A program made the translations under genes and the position numbers. Under the pieces are notes generated by a model. It did not search any database and was not told the DNA's origin. It saw only the letters and a program-made list of their open reading frames with translations. Positions 8,667 through 18,077 of a stretch of DNA of 54,129 bases are shown one piece after another (positions within the stretch are counted from its first letter, which is position 1; each line of letters starts with the position of its first letter). The DNA lies in assembly GCF_018224015.1 (NCBI RefSeq), contig NZ_JAGPOT010000042.1, positions 1 to 54,129 on the forward strand, written 5' to 3'. This stretch comes from Pseudarthrobacter albicanus (GTDB taxonomy: Bacteria > Actinomycetota > Actinomycetes > Actinomycetales > Micrococcaceae).

Positions 8667-9593
8667 ATGACTGCATCCGAAACTTCAGCCGGGATTTCAG
8701 CCTCCCCGGCGCCGTCGGCTCCCCCGCTCGCCCTGCTGCTCGACGTCGACGGCCCGATCGCGAGCCCGGTCACCCGGGTTGTCCAGGATGGGATCATCGC
8801 GGACCTGCTGGCCCTGGCCGCCGTCGGGATCCCGGTCGTTTTCAATACCGGCCGGTCCGATGCCTTCATCCGCGAGCAGGTGATGGAGCCGATGATCGCC
8901 GCCGGCATGCCGGCCGGCACGACCATCCATGCCGTGTGCGAGAAGGGTGCGGTCTGGTTCAGCTACACCGCGGCCGGCCCCGGTCCGGTCCATATGGATA
9001 AGGAACTCGCCGTCCCGCGGGCCTACGGCGACGACATCCGCCGGCTGGTCGCCGAGGACTATTCCGCCCACATGTTCTTCGATGAAACGAAGCGGGCCAT
9101 GGTTTCCGTGGAACAGCACATCGCGGTCGCCAACTCCGATTACCGTGCCGAGCAGGAACTCTTCGACGCCGACGCGATGGAGCTGATGGCACGGCACGGT
9201 CTCGGCGTCGTACGGCTGGACCACCATGCCCCCGCTTCCGACGACCAGATCGACTACCGGGTGGATCCCACGATCATCTCCACGGACATCGAGTCCATCC
9301 GGCTGGGCAAGGACCTGGGCGCGAGCCGGGCGGTGGAACTGCTCGCGGCCCAGGGCATCACCCCCCAGGCCTGGCGCACGGTCGGCGATTCCCGCACCGA
9401 CTATGCGATGGCGGACTGGCTGCACCACAACGACCACCCGGTGAAGCACGTGGACGTCCGGCCCGCCGACGGCATCCCCGTGAAACCGTATGAGGTGCTC
9501 ACTGCGGCCGATCTGGGCCTGGCGGAGGACGTCATCCACGACGACGCCGGGGCCGCCTTCCTGCGCAGCTGGCGGTCAGCCCTCGCGGACTGA
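8667..9593 (+). CDS. HAD-superfamily hydrolase
   Basis: 308 residues. Motif I is LLLDVDGPI with nucleophile Asp26 and acid/base Asp28. Motif II-like FNTGRSDAF follows (Thr/Ser plus Arg), and motif IV is VGDSRTDYAMADW near residue 240, the usual metal-binding aspartates. The cap insertion between them suggests a Cof/sucrose-phosphatase-like C2 cap. It probably dephosphorylates a small cytoplasmic metabolite, substrate unknown. An ATG at 8667 sits 178 bp from the divergent VapB-like gene. The Ala/Ser/Pro-rich first 20 residues may be a poorly conserved extension. Confidence 0.82.
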   Translation: MTASETSAGISASPAPSAPPLALLLDVDGPIASPVTRVVQDGIIADLLALAAVGIPVVFNTGRSDAFIREQVMEPMIAAGMPAGTTIHAVCEKGAVWFSYTAAGPGPVHMDKELAVPRAYGDDIRRLVAEDYSAHMFFDETKRAMVSVEQHIAVANSDYRAEQELFDADAMELMARHGLGVVRLDHHAPASDDQIDYRVDPTIISTDIESIRLGKDLGASRAVELLAAQGITPQAWRTVGDSRTDYAMADWLHHNDHPVKHVDVRPADGIPVKPYEVLTAADLGLAEDVIHDDAGAAFLRSWRSALAD

Positions 9594-9688
9594 GCCCGGC
9601 CCCCGGCCCGGTACGGCGGCGGCTGGGAGGGCTGTGGCGGCGCGGACACGCGGGTTTTTCCGGAACCGATTTTGGGCGGGAGGTTATT

Positions 9689-11323
9689 ATGCAAGTAGAT
9701 GCAACACCATTCAACGCAGCTCGGAGAAACAACATTACAGAAGCACTGATCCAGGACGAGATTTACTACGGCGGCCAGGCCTCCGAAGACGCCCACGCCG
9801 AGGTGACGTCCGCGGCCGCCGTCGCGAGGTTCCGGCCCCGCGCGGACGTGGTGCGCCGGCGCGGCCGGTATGCGCTGATCAATGAGAACCGCACGCAGTA
9901 CCAGGCCATGGTCGAAGACCTGCTGTTCCTGCGCTCCGTCCTGGCCGGCGCCGGCCTCGACTACCTGCTGGTGCGCGGCAATAACCACCGGCCGGTCATT
10001 GCCGTGGACTGGAAGCTGCGTAAGGAACTCCGCGACGCGCTCGTCGAGGCCTGCCGTGACGAGCCGTTTTACTCCATGAGCATCGATGCGAAAAAGAAGT
10101 CATCCGTGCTGGTCGCCGACGGCGAGCTCTCGCCCAACCGGCAGTCCCGGATCTTCCGGCTGTACCGTCCCCGGGTTGAACCGGAGGGCGGCTTTGAATT
10201 CGGCGCCTCGGCCGGTGTCCAGCTGGAGCTTTGGAGCTTCGAAGGGAACGAGCTGGTCCTGCCGATCGAAAACTCGCTGACCCGCCGGACCATGCTGGCG
10301 CAGGACGCGGTGCGCGGCACCGTGGAGCGCTACGGCCATACCTGGCCCACCATCGAGAACATGTTCGCCGACCACGCCAGCGATATCAGCTTCGACGTCG
10401 ACCTGGTGTTCTCCTGGGTGGACGGCACGTCCCCGGAGTACATCGCGGCCCGCCGGGCCCGCATGGCCGGCGTCGTGGTGGGCGAAGGCGATGACCATGA
10501 GGCCCGTTTCCGCCAGATTGACGAGCTCAAGTACGCGCTGCGTTCGGTCTACATGTTTGCGCCCTGGATCCGCCGGATCTTCATTGCCACGGATTCCCCC
10601 GCACCGTCCTGGCTGGCGGACCACCCGGGCGTGACGATCGTCCGCAGCGAGGAGTTCTTCGCGGACCCGTCCGTGCTGCCGACCCATAATTCGCAGGCGG
10701 TCGAGTGCCAGCTCCACCACATTGACGGGCTCTCCGAGCACTTCCTGTATTCCAACGACGATATGTTCTTCGGACGGGCCGTGGGACCGGACATGTTCTT
10801 CACGCCGGGCGGGATCACCAAGTTCATCGAGGCGGAAACACGGATCGGGCTGGGCGACAACGACGCCGAGCGCAGCGGCTTTGAGAACGCGGCCCGCGTG
10901 AACCGCAAGCTGCTCTGGAACCGTTTCGGCCGGATCACCACCCGGCACCTGGAGCACACGGCCGCACCGCTGCGTCGCAGCCTCATGGCGCAGATGGAAC
11001 AGGAGTTCCCGGCGGAATTCGCCAAGACCGCCGCCAGCACCTTCCGGGCGGCGGACAACATCTCCGTGACCAACTCGTTCTACCACTACTACGCGCTGCT
11101 CACCGGCCGGGCCGTCACCCAGACCGCTGCCAGGGTGCGGTACGTGGACACGACGGCCCGGGCCGGCCTGAACTACCTGCCCAAGCTGCTCACCAAGCGG
11201 AACATGGATTTCTTCTGCCTGAACGACGGCAGCTTCCCCGAGGTGCCGGCAGAGGAGCGCGCCGAGCTCGTGACGGACTTCCTGGAGAAGTACTACCCCA
11301 TCAAGGCGCCCTGGGAAAAGTGA
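9689..11323 (+). CDS. Stealth-family sugar-phosphate phosphotransferase
   Basis: 544 residues with all four Stealth conserved regions: CR1 DVDLVFSWVDGTSPEY (about 237-252), CR2 DELKYALRSVYMFAPWIRRI with IATDSPAPSWL, CR3 HNSQAVECQLHHIDGLSEHF with SNDDMFFG, and CR4 LLTKRNMDFFCLNDGSFPE. Stealth proteins transfer hexose-1-phosphate from a nucleotide sugar to a sugar acceptor, as in capsular or teichoic-type phosphodiester polymers and in GlcNAc-1-phosphotransferase. About 230 residues precede CR1 and hold an extra domain. GGGAGG is 6 nt before the ATG. It stands alone, without an evident capsule locus in the window. Confidence 0.9.
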   Translation: MQVDATPFNAARRNNITEALIQDEIYYGGQASEDAHAEVTSAAAVARFRPRADVVRRRGRYALINENRTQYQAMVEDLLFLRSVLAGAGLDYLLVRGNNHRPVIAVDWKLRKELRDALVEACRDEPFYSMSIDAKKKSSVLVADGELSPNRQSRIFRLYRPRVEPEGGFEFGASAGVQLELWSFEGNELVLPIENSLTRRTMLAQDAVRGTVERYGHTWPTIENMFADHASDISFDVDLVFSWVDGTSPEYIAARRARMAGVVVGEGDDHEARFRQIDELKYALRSVYMFAPWIRRIFIATDSPAPSWLADHPGVTIVRSEEFFADPSVLPTHNSQAVECQLHHIDGLSEHFLYSNDDMFFGRAVGPDMFFTPGGITKFIEAETRIGLGDNDAERSGFENAARVNRKLLWNRFGRITTRHLEHTAAPLRRSLMAQMEQEFPAEFAKTAASTFRAADNISVTNSFYHYYALLTGRAVTQTAARVRYVDTTARAGLNYLPKLLTKRNMDFFCLNDGSFPEVPAEERAELVTDFLEKYYPIKAPWEK

Positions 11324-11333
11324 GTCAGCCGGC

Positions 11334-12275
11334 CTAGTTGCGGGTCGTGACCTTGGTGTGGCCCGGCGTCTTGGCCGGGTCCTCGGGCCTCGCCTGGCGC
11401 GGGATCCGGACTCCGGCGGAGGCAATGCGCCGTTGAACTTCGTCGGCGGAGACCAGTTCCCCCACCGGAGGGGTTTCACCGAGGAGGACCACGGAGTGCA
11501 CGATCGTGTGCTCGTAGACGTGGACAAGGTTGAAGGCCTGCCCGCCGTCACGTCCGCGCGTGCCGCCCACCGGCACATTCAGGTCCTGGGTGTAGCAGGT
11601 GGCCGAGGCCACGGAGACGGGAATGCCGGCGAAGGTGGCGGTGGTCGAATAGTGCAGGTGGCCGCCCAGGATCGTGCGGACGTCGGAATTGCGCAGCACG
11701 CCGGCGAGCGCGGCCTGGCCACGGAGCTCAACGAGCACGGCGAGATCCAGCACCGACGGAACGGGCGGGTGGTGCAAGGCGAGGATCGTCCCGTCCGGCG
11801 CCGGGGTTTCGAGTTCGGTCGCCAGCCAGTCCAGCTGCGCCGGGCTCAGTTCGCCGTGGTGGAATCCCGGCACGGAGGTGTCCAGGGTGATGATCCGCAG
11901 GCCGTTGATGTAGTAGCTGTGGTCCACCGGCGCGTCATTGGCCGGCTGGTCCAGGAGTCCGGCCCGGAAATTGGCCCGGTCATCATGGTTTCCCATCGCC
12001 CAGATGACGCGGGCGCCCATGGCCCGGCAGGCGGGCTCGACGATGGCGCGGAGCTTGGTGTAGGCCTCCGCTTCGCCCTGGTCGGCGAGGTCCCCTGTGA
12101 AGATCACTGCTTCGGGGCGCGCGCCCGAAGCGTGGACTTCCTCGAAGAGTTGCCGGAGCAGGGCATCACTGTCCACCGCTCCGTGCAGGGGTTGTGGTCC
12201 GCCCAGCAGGTGGGGGTCACTCAGGTGGAGTAGGAAATGACGTGGCCGGGGGTGCTCGGCCTCCATGAGTTCCAT
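11334..12275 (-). CDS. Metallophosphoesterase (CpdA/Rv0805-like cyclic-nucleotide phosphodiesterase)
   Basis: 313 residues. The calcineurin-like metal-binding motifs are complete: [10 protein letters not shown] (D-x-H), FTGDLADQG (GD), AMGNHDDR (GNHD), LHHPPVP and GGHLHYS (GH-x-H). The order and spacing match class III cyclic-nucleotide phosphodiesterases such as CpdA and Rv0805. The natural substrate might be cAMP, 2',3'-cNMP or another phosphoester. ATG 12275 has AAGAAGG about 6 nt upstream; ATG 12266 is an alternative. The gene is convergent with the Stealth gene, with only about 10 bp between their stops. No signal peptide, so cytoplasmic. Confidence 0.85.
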   Translation of the reverse strand: MELMEAEHPRPRHFLLHLSDPHLLGGPQPLHGAVDSDALLRQLFEEVHASGARPEAVIFTGDLADQGEAEAYTKLRAIVEPACRAMGARVIWAMGNHDDRANFRAGLLDQPANDAPVDHSYYINGLRIITLDTSVPGFHHGELSPAQLDWLATELETPAPDGTILALHHPPVPSVLDLAVLVELRGQAALAGVLRNSDVRTILGGHLHYSTTATFAGIPVSVASATCYTQDLNVPVGGTRGRDGGQAFNLVHVYEHTIVHSVVLLGETPPVGELVSADEVQRRIASAGVRIPRQARPEDPAKTPGHTKVTTRN

Positions 12276-12452
12276 TGCTGCCTTCTTGGTTGGGTGGAAG
12301 CGGTTGCCTCCAGCGTCCCTCTCAGTAAGGTCTATCCAACCAGACATTGGGCAAACAATGTGCAAACTTCCGGAGGCGTGTTCGAAAAAGGGCTATTAAT
12401 CGTCTTCGTCCTCCACATGCCATCCGGCGCATATATCGGGAACAGCGTCCCG

Positions 12453-13664
12453 TCAGCTGAGGTATCCGTTCGGATTGAGGACGTACTTCCGGGCGGCGCC
12501 GGCGTCGAACTCGGCGTAACCCTTCGGGGCATCCTCGAGGGAGATCGCCGTGGCGTTGACGTTCCGGGCGATGTGGACCTTGTCATGCAGGATGGCCATC
12601 ATCAGGCCGCGGTTGTACTTCATCACCGGACACTGGCCGGTGGTGAAGCTCAGTGATTTTGCCCAGCCGGTGCCGAGGCTGATCGACAGGGAGCCCTTCT
12701 TGGCGGCCTCGTCAACGCCGCCCGGGTCCCCCGTGACGTAGAGCCCGGGAATGCCGAGGGCGCCGCCGGCCGCGGCCACTTCCATCAGGGAGTTCAGCAC
12801 CGTCGCCGGAGCCTCGTGCGCACCCGCGCCGTGGCCCTTCGCCTCGAACCCGACGGCATCCACACCGCAATCGACTTCCGGAACGCCCAGGATCTGCTCA
12901 ATCTGTTCGGCCGGGCCGCCCTTGCTAAGGTCGACCGTTTCACAGCCGAAGCTGCGGGCCTGCGCCAGTCGGTCCGTATTCATGTCACCGACAATCACGA
13001 CGGCGGCGCCCAGCAGCTGCGCGCTGGTGGCCGCGGCGAGCCCCACGGGGCCGGCCCCGGCGATGTAGACCGTGGAGCCCACTCCGACGCCCGCGGTGAC
13101 GGCACCATGGAATCCTGTCGGGAAGATGTCGGACAGCATGGTCAGGTCCATCATCTTTTCCAGGGCCTGGTCCCGGTCCGGGAACTTCAGCAGGTTCCAG
13201 TCGGCATAAGGGACCAGGACGTAGTTGGCCTGGCCTCCCACCCAGCCGCCCATGTCCACGTACCCGTAGGCGCTGCCGGGGCGGTCAGGATTGACGTTGA
13301 GGCAGATGCCGGTCTTGCGTTCCTTGCAGTTCCGGCAGCGGCCGCAGGAGATGTTGAAGGGAACCGAGCAGATGTCCCCCACCTTGATGAATTCAACGTC
13401 GGGCCCCACTTCCACCACCTCGCCGGTAATTTCGTGGCCGAGGACGAGGTCCACGGGGGCTGTCGTGCGGCCCCGGACCATGTGCTGGTCGGAGCCGCAA
13501 ATGTTGGTGGCAACGGTCTTAAGGATCACGCCGTGGCGCACCTGGCGGCCCACGTTGGCGGGGTTTACTCCCGGGCCGTCTTTGAGTTCAAAGCCGGGGT
13601 AGTCAATATCGATGATTTCGACCTTGCCGGGCCCCTTGTAGGCAACTGCTTTGTTCCCTGTCAT
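12453..13664 (-). CDS. fdhA: Glutathione-independent formaldehyde dehydrogenase (zinc-dependent)
   Basis: 403 residues, the size of Pseudomonas putida FDH. Catalytic zinc ligands are Cys56 (TNICGSDQH), His77 (LGHEITGEV) and a later acidic residue. The structural zinc loop is Cys107, Cys110, Cys113 and Cys121 (SCGRCRNCKERKTGIC). The Rossmann fold has VYIAGAGPVGLAAA, then VIVGDMNTDRL. It oxidises formaldehyde to formate with NAD without glutathione, as a detoxification or C1 step in the cytoplasm. AGGAGG stands upstream of ATG 13664. No other C1 genes are adjacent. Confidence 0.9.
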   Translation of the reverse strand: MTGNKAVAYKGPGKVEIIDIDYPGFELKDGPGVNPANVGRQVRHGVILKTVATNICGSDQHMVRGRTTAPVDLVLGHEITGEVVEVGPDVEFIKVGDICSVPFNISCGRCRNCKERKTGICLNVNPDRPGSAYGYVDMGGWVGGQANYVLVPYADWNLLKFPDRDQALEKMMDLTMLSDIFPTGFHGAVTAGVGVGSTVYIAGAGPVGLAAATSAQLLGAAVVIVGDMNTDRLAQARSFGCETVDLSKGGPAEQIEQILGVPEVDCGVDAVGFEAKGHGAGAHEAPATVLNSLMEVAAAGGALGIPGLYVTGDPGGVDEAAKKGSLSISLGTGWAKSLSFTTGQCPVMKYNRGLMMAILHDKVHIARNVNATAISLEDAPKGYAEFDAGAARKYVLNPNGYLS

Positions 13665-14025
13665 CTCTTCCTCCTGCTGTCACGGATCCGCGGGACGGGT
13701 GCCCCTGTTGTGATTCACGAAGCTTTCTGATGCTCCCTCCGCCGACGTGCCGGCCGGCCGCCGGGCAATCCTGAGGACTCCGGGGGCAGCCCGGCGGGCC
13801 GGCCCGGAAGGTTGGAATGTCCGCCCAGTCTAGGCGGCAAGGATGCTCAGCGGTAGGGTCCTTGGTCCTAGGCGGGATCAGGCGAGGGCTGCCCGGGCGG
13901 CCTCGACGAGAGCGGGTGCTGGTTCCCGCCCGGACGTCTGCCTTCGTGGCCAACGCCCGTGGGACGGTTGTGCGCCCTGAAACGCAGCCGCGCCCGCGGG
14001 GCGTCCGAGGCGTCGCGCCTCGACG
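13665..14025. other. 361-bp intergenic region, no gene seen
   Basis: This stretch separates the 5' end of fdhA from the 3' end of the first M23 peptidase, both on the minus strand. It should hold the fdhA promoter and the terminator of the peptidase. Open frames here are short and have no recognisable family. I see GC-rich imperfect repeats near 13760-13800 but no confident promoter. Confidence 0.5.
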
Positions 14026-14026
14026 C
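14001..14026 (-). terminator. Candidate hairpin terminator at the end of the first M23 gene
   Basis: GCGTCCGAGGC at 14001-14011 pairs with GCCTCGACGC at 14017-14026, with one bulged base and a 5-base loop. It starts at the stop codon of the peptidase gene. No T tract. Confidence 0.35.
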
Positions 14027-15438
14027 TACGGGAGCGGCGCCGTCGCGGGGTCAGTCGCGGCGCCGGTGGCGGCGGGTGCCGGAGTCGTTGCTGGCACCGG
14101 AGCCACCGTTTGAGGCGGCTGGACCGCGGCGGGCGGGATGAGGGAAGCGGTGGCCGCGGGAGCGGGGGCCTTCGCTGAGGGCGGCGCGGCCGGGTCCGGG
14201 CCGGGAGCTGGCGTATCAGCTGCGGGCGGCGTGGTGGGCGGTGCCGGTTTCGCCGGCGGCGGTGTCGGGCTCGGTGGGGGCGTCACGCTGGGTGCCGTAG
14301 GCGACGGCGTCGGCGACGGGGTGGTGGACGGCGCAGGCGAAGCCGTAGGGGGTGCTGACGGCGTCGGCGAGGACGGCGGCGCTGACGGCGAGGCCGGCGG
14401 CGCTGACGGCGAGGCCGGCGGCGCTGACGGCGAGGCCGGCGGCGCTGACGGCGAGGCCGGCGGCGCTGCTGCGGCGACCTTGATGGCTGCCGCCGACGCC
14501 GGCGGAGAGGGGGCGGCCAGGGCGGCAACGGTCCGTTCCTGGTCGCCGCCGGCGACCACGTGCGTCAGGTCTGTCCGGACAGGAATGGCCCAGCCGAGGC
14601 TCGCGTTTGATGCTTTGTCGGCCTCCGGGGCGTAGCTGGTCATGGCGATGGGGCCCAGCGGGTCCACCTGCCGGATAGGTATCATCGCCCAGCGGAGCGG
14701 ATCGGTATGCGAGCCGTTGAGGATGGTTTCGAAATGCAGATGGCAGCCTGTTGATGAGCCCGTGGTCCCCACCCTGGCGATGACTTCGCCCACCCGCACC
14801 GAATCGCCCTTCTTGACGGCGATTGCCTCCAGATGGTTGTACGTGGTGATGAGGCCGTTGCCGTGGTCGATTTCCACCCGGTTGCCGCCACCCCAGGGGT
14901 GCCAACCGACGGCGCGCACTACGCCGGCGTCGGCCGAGTAGACTCGCGTGCCGCAGGCCGCGGCGTAGTCCTGGCCCCAGTGGAATTCACCCGCCGCTAA
15001 CGTCAGCGGGCTGATGCGCAGGCCAAACGGGGAAGATGGTACGAGCGATTCCAACGGAGCCATGAGCGAACCCAGCGGCGGCCGCTTCATCCCGGCGGAG
15101 GCAACATTGAGCTCGCCGCCGCCCTCTTTGGACGTGGTCTCGACCGTGGACCTGGTGAAGGCCACGAGCGCCAAGGCATCGGCGGTGAACGCTGATGCAG
15201 CCGCTGCCGCCGCGCTCGGTGCGGCGGCCGGCACTCCTGGATCCAGCGTGCCGGGTCCCACGACACCGGTGGGCGGCAACGCGCCGGTTGCGTCGCGAAC
15301 CGCCGTGCCCGCCAGGCCTTGAATCCCGAAGGTCAGGACCGCCAAGGACAGGCACACACCCCCTGACAAACAGCGCACGGCAATGGTCCGTGCCCTGATT
15401 GGCTGCTCACTCGATGAATTTCCCCAGTGTTTTCCCAC
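14026..15438 (-). CDS. Secreted M23-family metallopeptidase, copy A (Pro/Ser/Ala-rich tail)
   Basis: 470 residues from GTG 15438 (AGGAG 7 nt upstream). The start matches the paralogue at 18077, both beginning xxxHWGN. An N-terminal membrane or signal segment (LAVLTFGIQGLAG region) is followed by the LytM/M23 domain: [17 protein letters not shown] (zinc His-x3-Asp), TYNHLEAI and [12 protein letters not shown] (H-x-H). These residues indicate a zinc endopeptidase cutting peptidoglycan cross-links outside the cell. The C-terminal third is a long Pro/Ala/Ser/Thr linker ending without an anchor; it includes four exact 21-bp repeats. Copy A and copy B share more than half of the catalytic-domain residues. 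Confidence 0.87.
   Translation of the reverse strand: MGKHWGNSSSEQPIRARTIAVRCLSGGVCLSLAVLTFGIQGLAGTAVRDATGALPPTGVVGPGTLDPGVPAAAPSAAAAAASAFTADALALVAFTRSTVETTSKEGGGELNVASAGMKRPPLGSLMAPLESLVPSSPFGLRISPLTLAAGEFHWGQDYAAACGTRVYSADAGVVRAVGWHPWGGGNRVEIDHGNGLITTYNHLEAIAVKKGDSVRVGEVIARVGTTGSSTGCHLHFETILNGSHTDPLRWAMIPIRQVDPLGPIAMTSYAPEADKASNASLGWAIPVRTDLTHVVAGGDQERTVAALAAPSPPASAAAIKVAAAAPPASPSAPPASPSAPPASPSAPPASPSAPPSSPTPSAPPTASPAPSTTPSPTPSPTAPSVTPPPSPTPPPAKPAPPTTPPAADTPAPGPDPAAPPSAKAPAPAATASLIPPAAVQPPQTVAPVPATTPAPAATGAATDPATAPLP
14381..14464. repeat. 21-bp tandem repeat, 4 exact copies
   Basis: The 21-base unit starting GCTGACGGCGAGG occurs four times without change at 14381-14464. Read on the minus strand it codes for the 7-residue unit ASPSAPP in the tail of the copy A M23 peptidase. 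The unit is a multiple of three, so copy-number change keeps the frame. Confidence 0.9.
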
Positions 15439-15532
15439 GATGAGACTCCTGCTGTCTGCCCGCCAGACCCCAATCTCGACGGACTCACCTACCAATGGGA
15501 CCACAGGGGGCCGGCCCTGTGAACCGCCGACA
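15439..15532 (-). promoter_or_regulatory. Conserved 5' leader, copy A
   Basis: About 90 nt upstream of the copy A start are strikingly similar to the leader of copy B (18078-18170). The most conserved block contains GTCGAGATTGGGGTCTGGC plus a GGTTCACAGG box further upstream. Differences between the copies fall on all three codon positions, so this is not an extended coding region. It may be a promoter/5'-UTR unit or a structured RNA. It does not fit the c-di-AMP (ydaO) riboswitch consensus as I know it. Confidence 0.45.
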
Positions 15533-15684
15533 CGACCCGATTGTGGCCTCATTCCGGAATTGTCGTGGCCTCCGAGTAGAACCCGAGTGGCGACCCAGTA
15601 GTCTCCTGCACCGAAGCAGGTGCTGGTGCGGCGCGGCCGGGTAAGAACGAGTATGCCTGAGGACCCTTGTGACGGCCGGCCTGG

Positions 15685-15785
15685 ATGATGCGCTGGATTA
15701 TGTTCTACGCTTCAACGGCCGTAGCGCGTGCTGCCTCCGACTGGCTGCACCGGACTGTCAGGGTGGAGTGGGTGGACGCCGACGG
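15685..15785 (+). pseudogene. Remnant of a DUF2236 (MpaB-like oxygenase) gene
   Basis: The frame from 15685 reads MRWIMFYASTAVARAASDW then LHRTVRVEWVDADG. It aligns with RWIFTVSYGSTAAARSASDW and HGTVRGEYVDGHG of the DUF2236 gene at 18303-19213, with small deletions. Similarity stops at about 15785. It is an internal fragment only, with no start and no C-terminal part. It lies divergent from M23 copy A, just as the fuller DUF2236 gene lies divergent from M23 copy B. Confidence 0.65.
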
Positions 15786-16030
15786 CGCCGCTGGACATGA
15801 AATCCATCAGCCTGAAGGTGACATCCTTGATCCAGGCGCCCTTCGGCACCCCGAAGTAGTCGCCCGCCGGGACCGCGTTTTCGGCCGGAGAAGTCCAGTT
15901 TCGAGCCGTCATTGCGGGCAGCGTTGATCCGGTTGTTCAAGCCGGCGGCGAACGGGACCTCGCCGGAGGTGAGCTGCTGCATCGGCGCCGGATTGGCTGC
16001 GAGGCAGCTCAGCCGGTCCTTGCCAGCGTG
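15786..16030 (-). pseudogene. Remnant of a secreted SGNH/GDSL-type hydrolase (C-terminal part)
   Basis: On the minus strand the stretch reads CLAANPAPMQQLTSGEVPFA, AGLNNRINAARNDGSKLDF and then, after a frame change near 15890, GDYFGVPKGAWIKDVTFRLM and SSGAVGVHP. This resembles the C-terminal region of actinobacterial SGNH hydrolases that ends in a catalytic D-x-x-H (here only VHP remains). The sequence is cut at 15785, where it abuts the DUF2236 remnant in opposite orientation. There is no start and at least one frameshift, so it is non-functional. The family assignment is moderate. Confidence 0.5.
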
Positions 16031-16034
16031 GTGC

Positions 16035-18077
16035 CTAGTGGACGGGTCCCGGAGCCTGGTGTGGCGCAACCGGCGGCGGCTCGACTGGGCCCGCCGGCGG
16101 CACAACAGGCGGGACAACCGGCGGGACAACTGGCGGCACAACAGGCGGGACAACAGGCGGGACAACCGGCGGGACAACCGGCGGGACAACCGGCGGGACA
16201 ACCGGCGGCACAACAGACGGCGGCACAACAGACGGCGGCACAACAGACGGCGGCACAACAGACGGCGGCACAACAGACGGCGGCACAACAGACGGCGGCA
16301 CAACAGACGGCGGCACAACAGACGGCGGCACAACAGACGGCGGCACAACAGACGGCGGCACAACAGACGGCGGCACAACAGACGGCGGCACAACAGACGG
16401 CGGCACAACAGACGGCGGCACAACAGACGGCGGCACAACAGACGGCGGCACAACAGACGGCGGCACAACAGACGGCGGCACAACAGACGGCGGCACAACA
16501 GACGGCGGCACAACAGACGGCGGCACAACAGACGGCGGCACAACAGACGGCGGCACAACAGACGGCGGCACAACAGACGGCGGCACAACAGACGGCGGCA
16601 CAACAGACGGCGGCACAACAGACGGCGGCACAACAGACGGCGGCACAACAGACGGCGGCACAACAGACGGCGGCACAACAGACGGCGGCACAACAGACGG
16701 CGGCACAACAGACGGCGGCACAACAGACGGCGGCACAACAGACGGCGGCACAACAGACGGCGGCACAACAGACGGCGGCACAACAGACGGCGGCACAACA
16801 GACGGCGGCACAACAGACGGCGGCACAACAGACGGCGGCACAACAGACGGCGGCACAACAGACGGCGGCACAACAGACGGCGGCACAACAGACGGCGGCA
16901 CAACAGACGGCGGCACAACAGACGGCGGCACAACAGACGGCGGCACAACAGACGGCGGCACAACAGACGGCGGCACAACAGACGGCGGCACAACAGACGG
17001 CGGCACAACAGACGGCGGCACAACAGACGGCGGCACAACAGACGGCGGCACAACAGACGGCGGCACAACAGACGGCGGCACAACAGACGGCGGCACAACA
17101 GACGGCGGCACAACAGACGACGACGGCCCACCCGCCTGCTGAACCGGGGCACCAACGGGCGGCTCGGGCGGAGGCGGAACCACCGCCTCGGCGTTCCCTC
17201 CTGTGACGGCATGCGAGTTGTCTTGCCGCACCGGGATGGCCCAGGTCGGTGCACCCTTGGGGGCATTCGTGCCGGGGAGGTAGCTGGTCATCTCGATGTT
17301 CCCGAGTGGATCGAGCTGCTTGATCGGCATGAGCGTCCACCGTAGCGGATTGGTGTGGGCACCATTCAGGATGGTCTCGAAATGAAGGTGACAACCGGTG
17401 GATGAGCCCGTGGTGCCAACTTTTGCGATCACCTCGCCCACCTGGACCGACTCACCCTTCTTTGCGGCTATTGCCTGCAGATGGTTATAGGTAGTTATCA
17501 GCCCGTTTCCGTGGTCGATTTCCACACGGTTGCCGCCGCCCCACGGGTGCCACCCAACGGCCCTGACCACGCCGGCGTCGGCCGCGTAAACCCGGGTGCC
17601 GCACGGTGCGGCGTAGTCCTGGCCCCAGTGGAACTCTCCCGCGGAACCAGTGAGGGGACTGACCCGGAGCCCGAATGGCGACGTTGCGGTCAGCGTCTCC
17701 AGAGGCGCCATCAGAGACCCCAACGGCGGACGCCGCAAGCCAAAGGACGCAAGCTTCATTTCGTGCTTGCCGTCCTTAGACGTTGTCGTGACGTCAGAAC
17801 GGTTCACGGGAACGAGGGCGTTTACGTCCGCGGTAAACATTCCCGGGGAGGACCGCCCGGACCCGCTGCCGGTCTTGGTCGCGGCAGACCCCGTGGCGGG
17901 ACTGGCTTTTCCCGCTGGTGCCTGCAACCCGCTATCGAGCGGAGCGAGTTGCGGTCCGAGGGATACAACCGCCAACATGGCCAGCGCCAAAACAGCACAC
18001 ACGCCCAATATCCATGCAAGCTTTGGCCAAGGTCCGCCAGAGCGCTTTTCGGTTCCGTTTCCCCAGTGATTTTCCAC
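16035..18077 (-). CDS. Secreted M23-family metallopeptidase, copy B, with a giant VVPPS repeat tail
   Basis: 680 residues from GTG 18077 (GGGAG 7 nt upstream). One membrane segment lies near residues 20-45 ([20 protein letters not shown]). The M23 domain has [27 protein letters not shown] and [14 protein letters not shown], the zinc and catalytic histidines of LytM-type peptidoglycan endopeptidases. After about residue 330 the protein becomes (VVPPS) repeated 60 times, then about ten VVPP units, then a short Pro-rich end. The repeat makes up about 44% of the protein and would form an extended polyproline-like stalk, perhaps spanning the cell wall. There is no sortase signal or transmembrane anchor at the C-terminus. 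All repeat units are multiples of three bases. Confidence 0.85.
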   Translation of the reverse strand: MENHWGNGTEKRSGGPWPKLAWILGVCAVLALAMLAVVSLGPQLAPLDSGLQAPAGKASPATGSAATKTGSGSGRSSPGMFTADVNALVPVNRSDVTTTSKDGKHEMKLASFGLRRPPLGSLMAPLETLTATSPFGLRVSPLTGSAGEFHWGQDYAAPCGTRVYAADAGVVRAVGWHPWGGGNRVEIDHGNGLITTYNHLQAIAAKKGESVQVGEVIAKVGTTGSSTGCHLHFETILNGAHTNPLRWTLMPIKQLDPLGNIEMTSYLPGTNAPKGAPTWAIPVRQDNSHAVTGGNAEAVVPPPPEPPVGAPVQQAGGPSSSVVPPSVVPPSVVPPSVVPPSVVPPSVVPPSVVPPSVVPPSVVPPSVVPPSVVPPSVVPPSVVPPSVVPPSVVPPSVVPPSVVPPSVVPPSVVPPSVVPPSVVPPSVVPPSVVPPSVVPPSVVPPSVVPPSVVPPSVVPPSVVPPSVVPPSVVPPSVVPPSVVPPSVVPPSVVPPSVVPPSVVPPSVVPPSVVPPSVVPPSVVPPSVVPPSVVPPSVVPPSVVPPSVVPPSVVPPSVVPPSVVPPSVVPPSVVPPSVVPPSVVPPSVVPPSVVPPSVVPPSVVPPSVVPPSVVPPSVVPPSVVPPVVPPVVPPVVPPVVPPVVPPVVPPVVPPVVPPVVPPAGPVEPPPVAPHQAPGPVH
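16098..16215. repeat. 12-bp degenerate tandem repeat (VVPP units)
   Basis: About ten 12-base units of the form GGGACAACCGGC, with C/G and A/C/T substitutions between units, precede the perfect 15-bp array. On the minus strand they encode VVPP. Their divergence contrasts with the uniform 15-bp array next to them and suggests they are older. Confidence 0.85.
16216..17115. repeat. 15-bp minisatellite, 60 identical copies
   Basis: The unit GACGGCGGCACAACA is repeated 60 times over exactly 900 bp, with no substitution in any copy as given. On the minus strand it codes for VVPPS in M23 peptidase copy B. Such uniformity implies very recent expansion or ongoing homogenisation by slippage or unequal recombination. 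The true copy number may differ between isolates, or may have been fixed by the assembly. Confidence 0.97.

Noticed and set aside
15439..15532. ydaO (c-di-AMP) riboswitch before the M23 genes
   Set aside because: Actinobacterial cell-wall hydrolases often have it, but the conserved blocks I would expect (GGGGTGAAT-like and GACAGCTAACC-like) are absent.
16028..17206. Long plus-strand open frames (TAAQQ, RRHNR repeats) across the 15-bp array
   Set aside because: A repeat whose unit length is a multiple of three and has no stop in any frame opens all frames. Only the minus-strand frame is joined to a real M23 domain and a signal segment.
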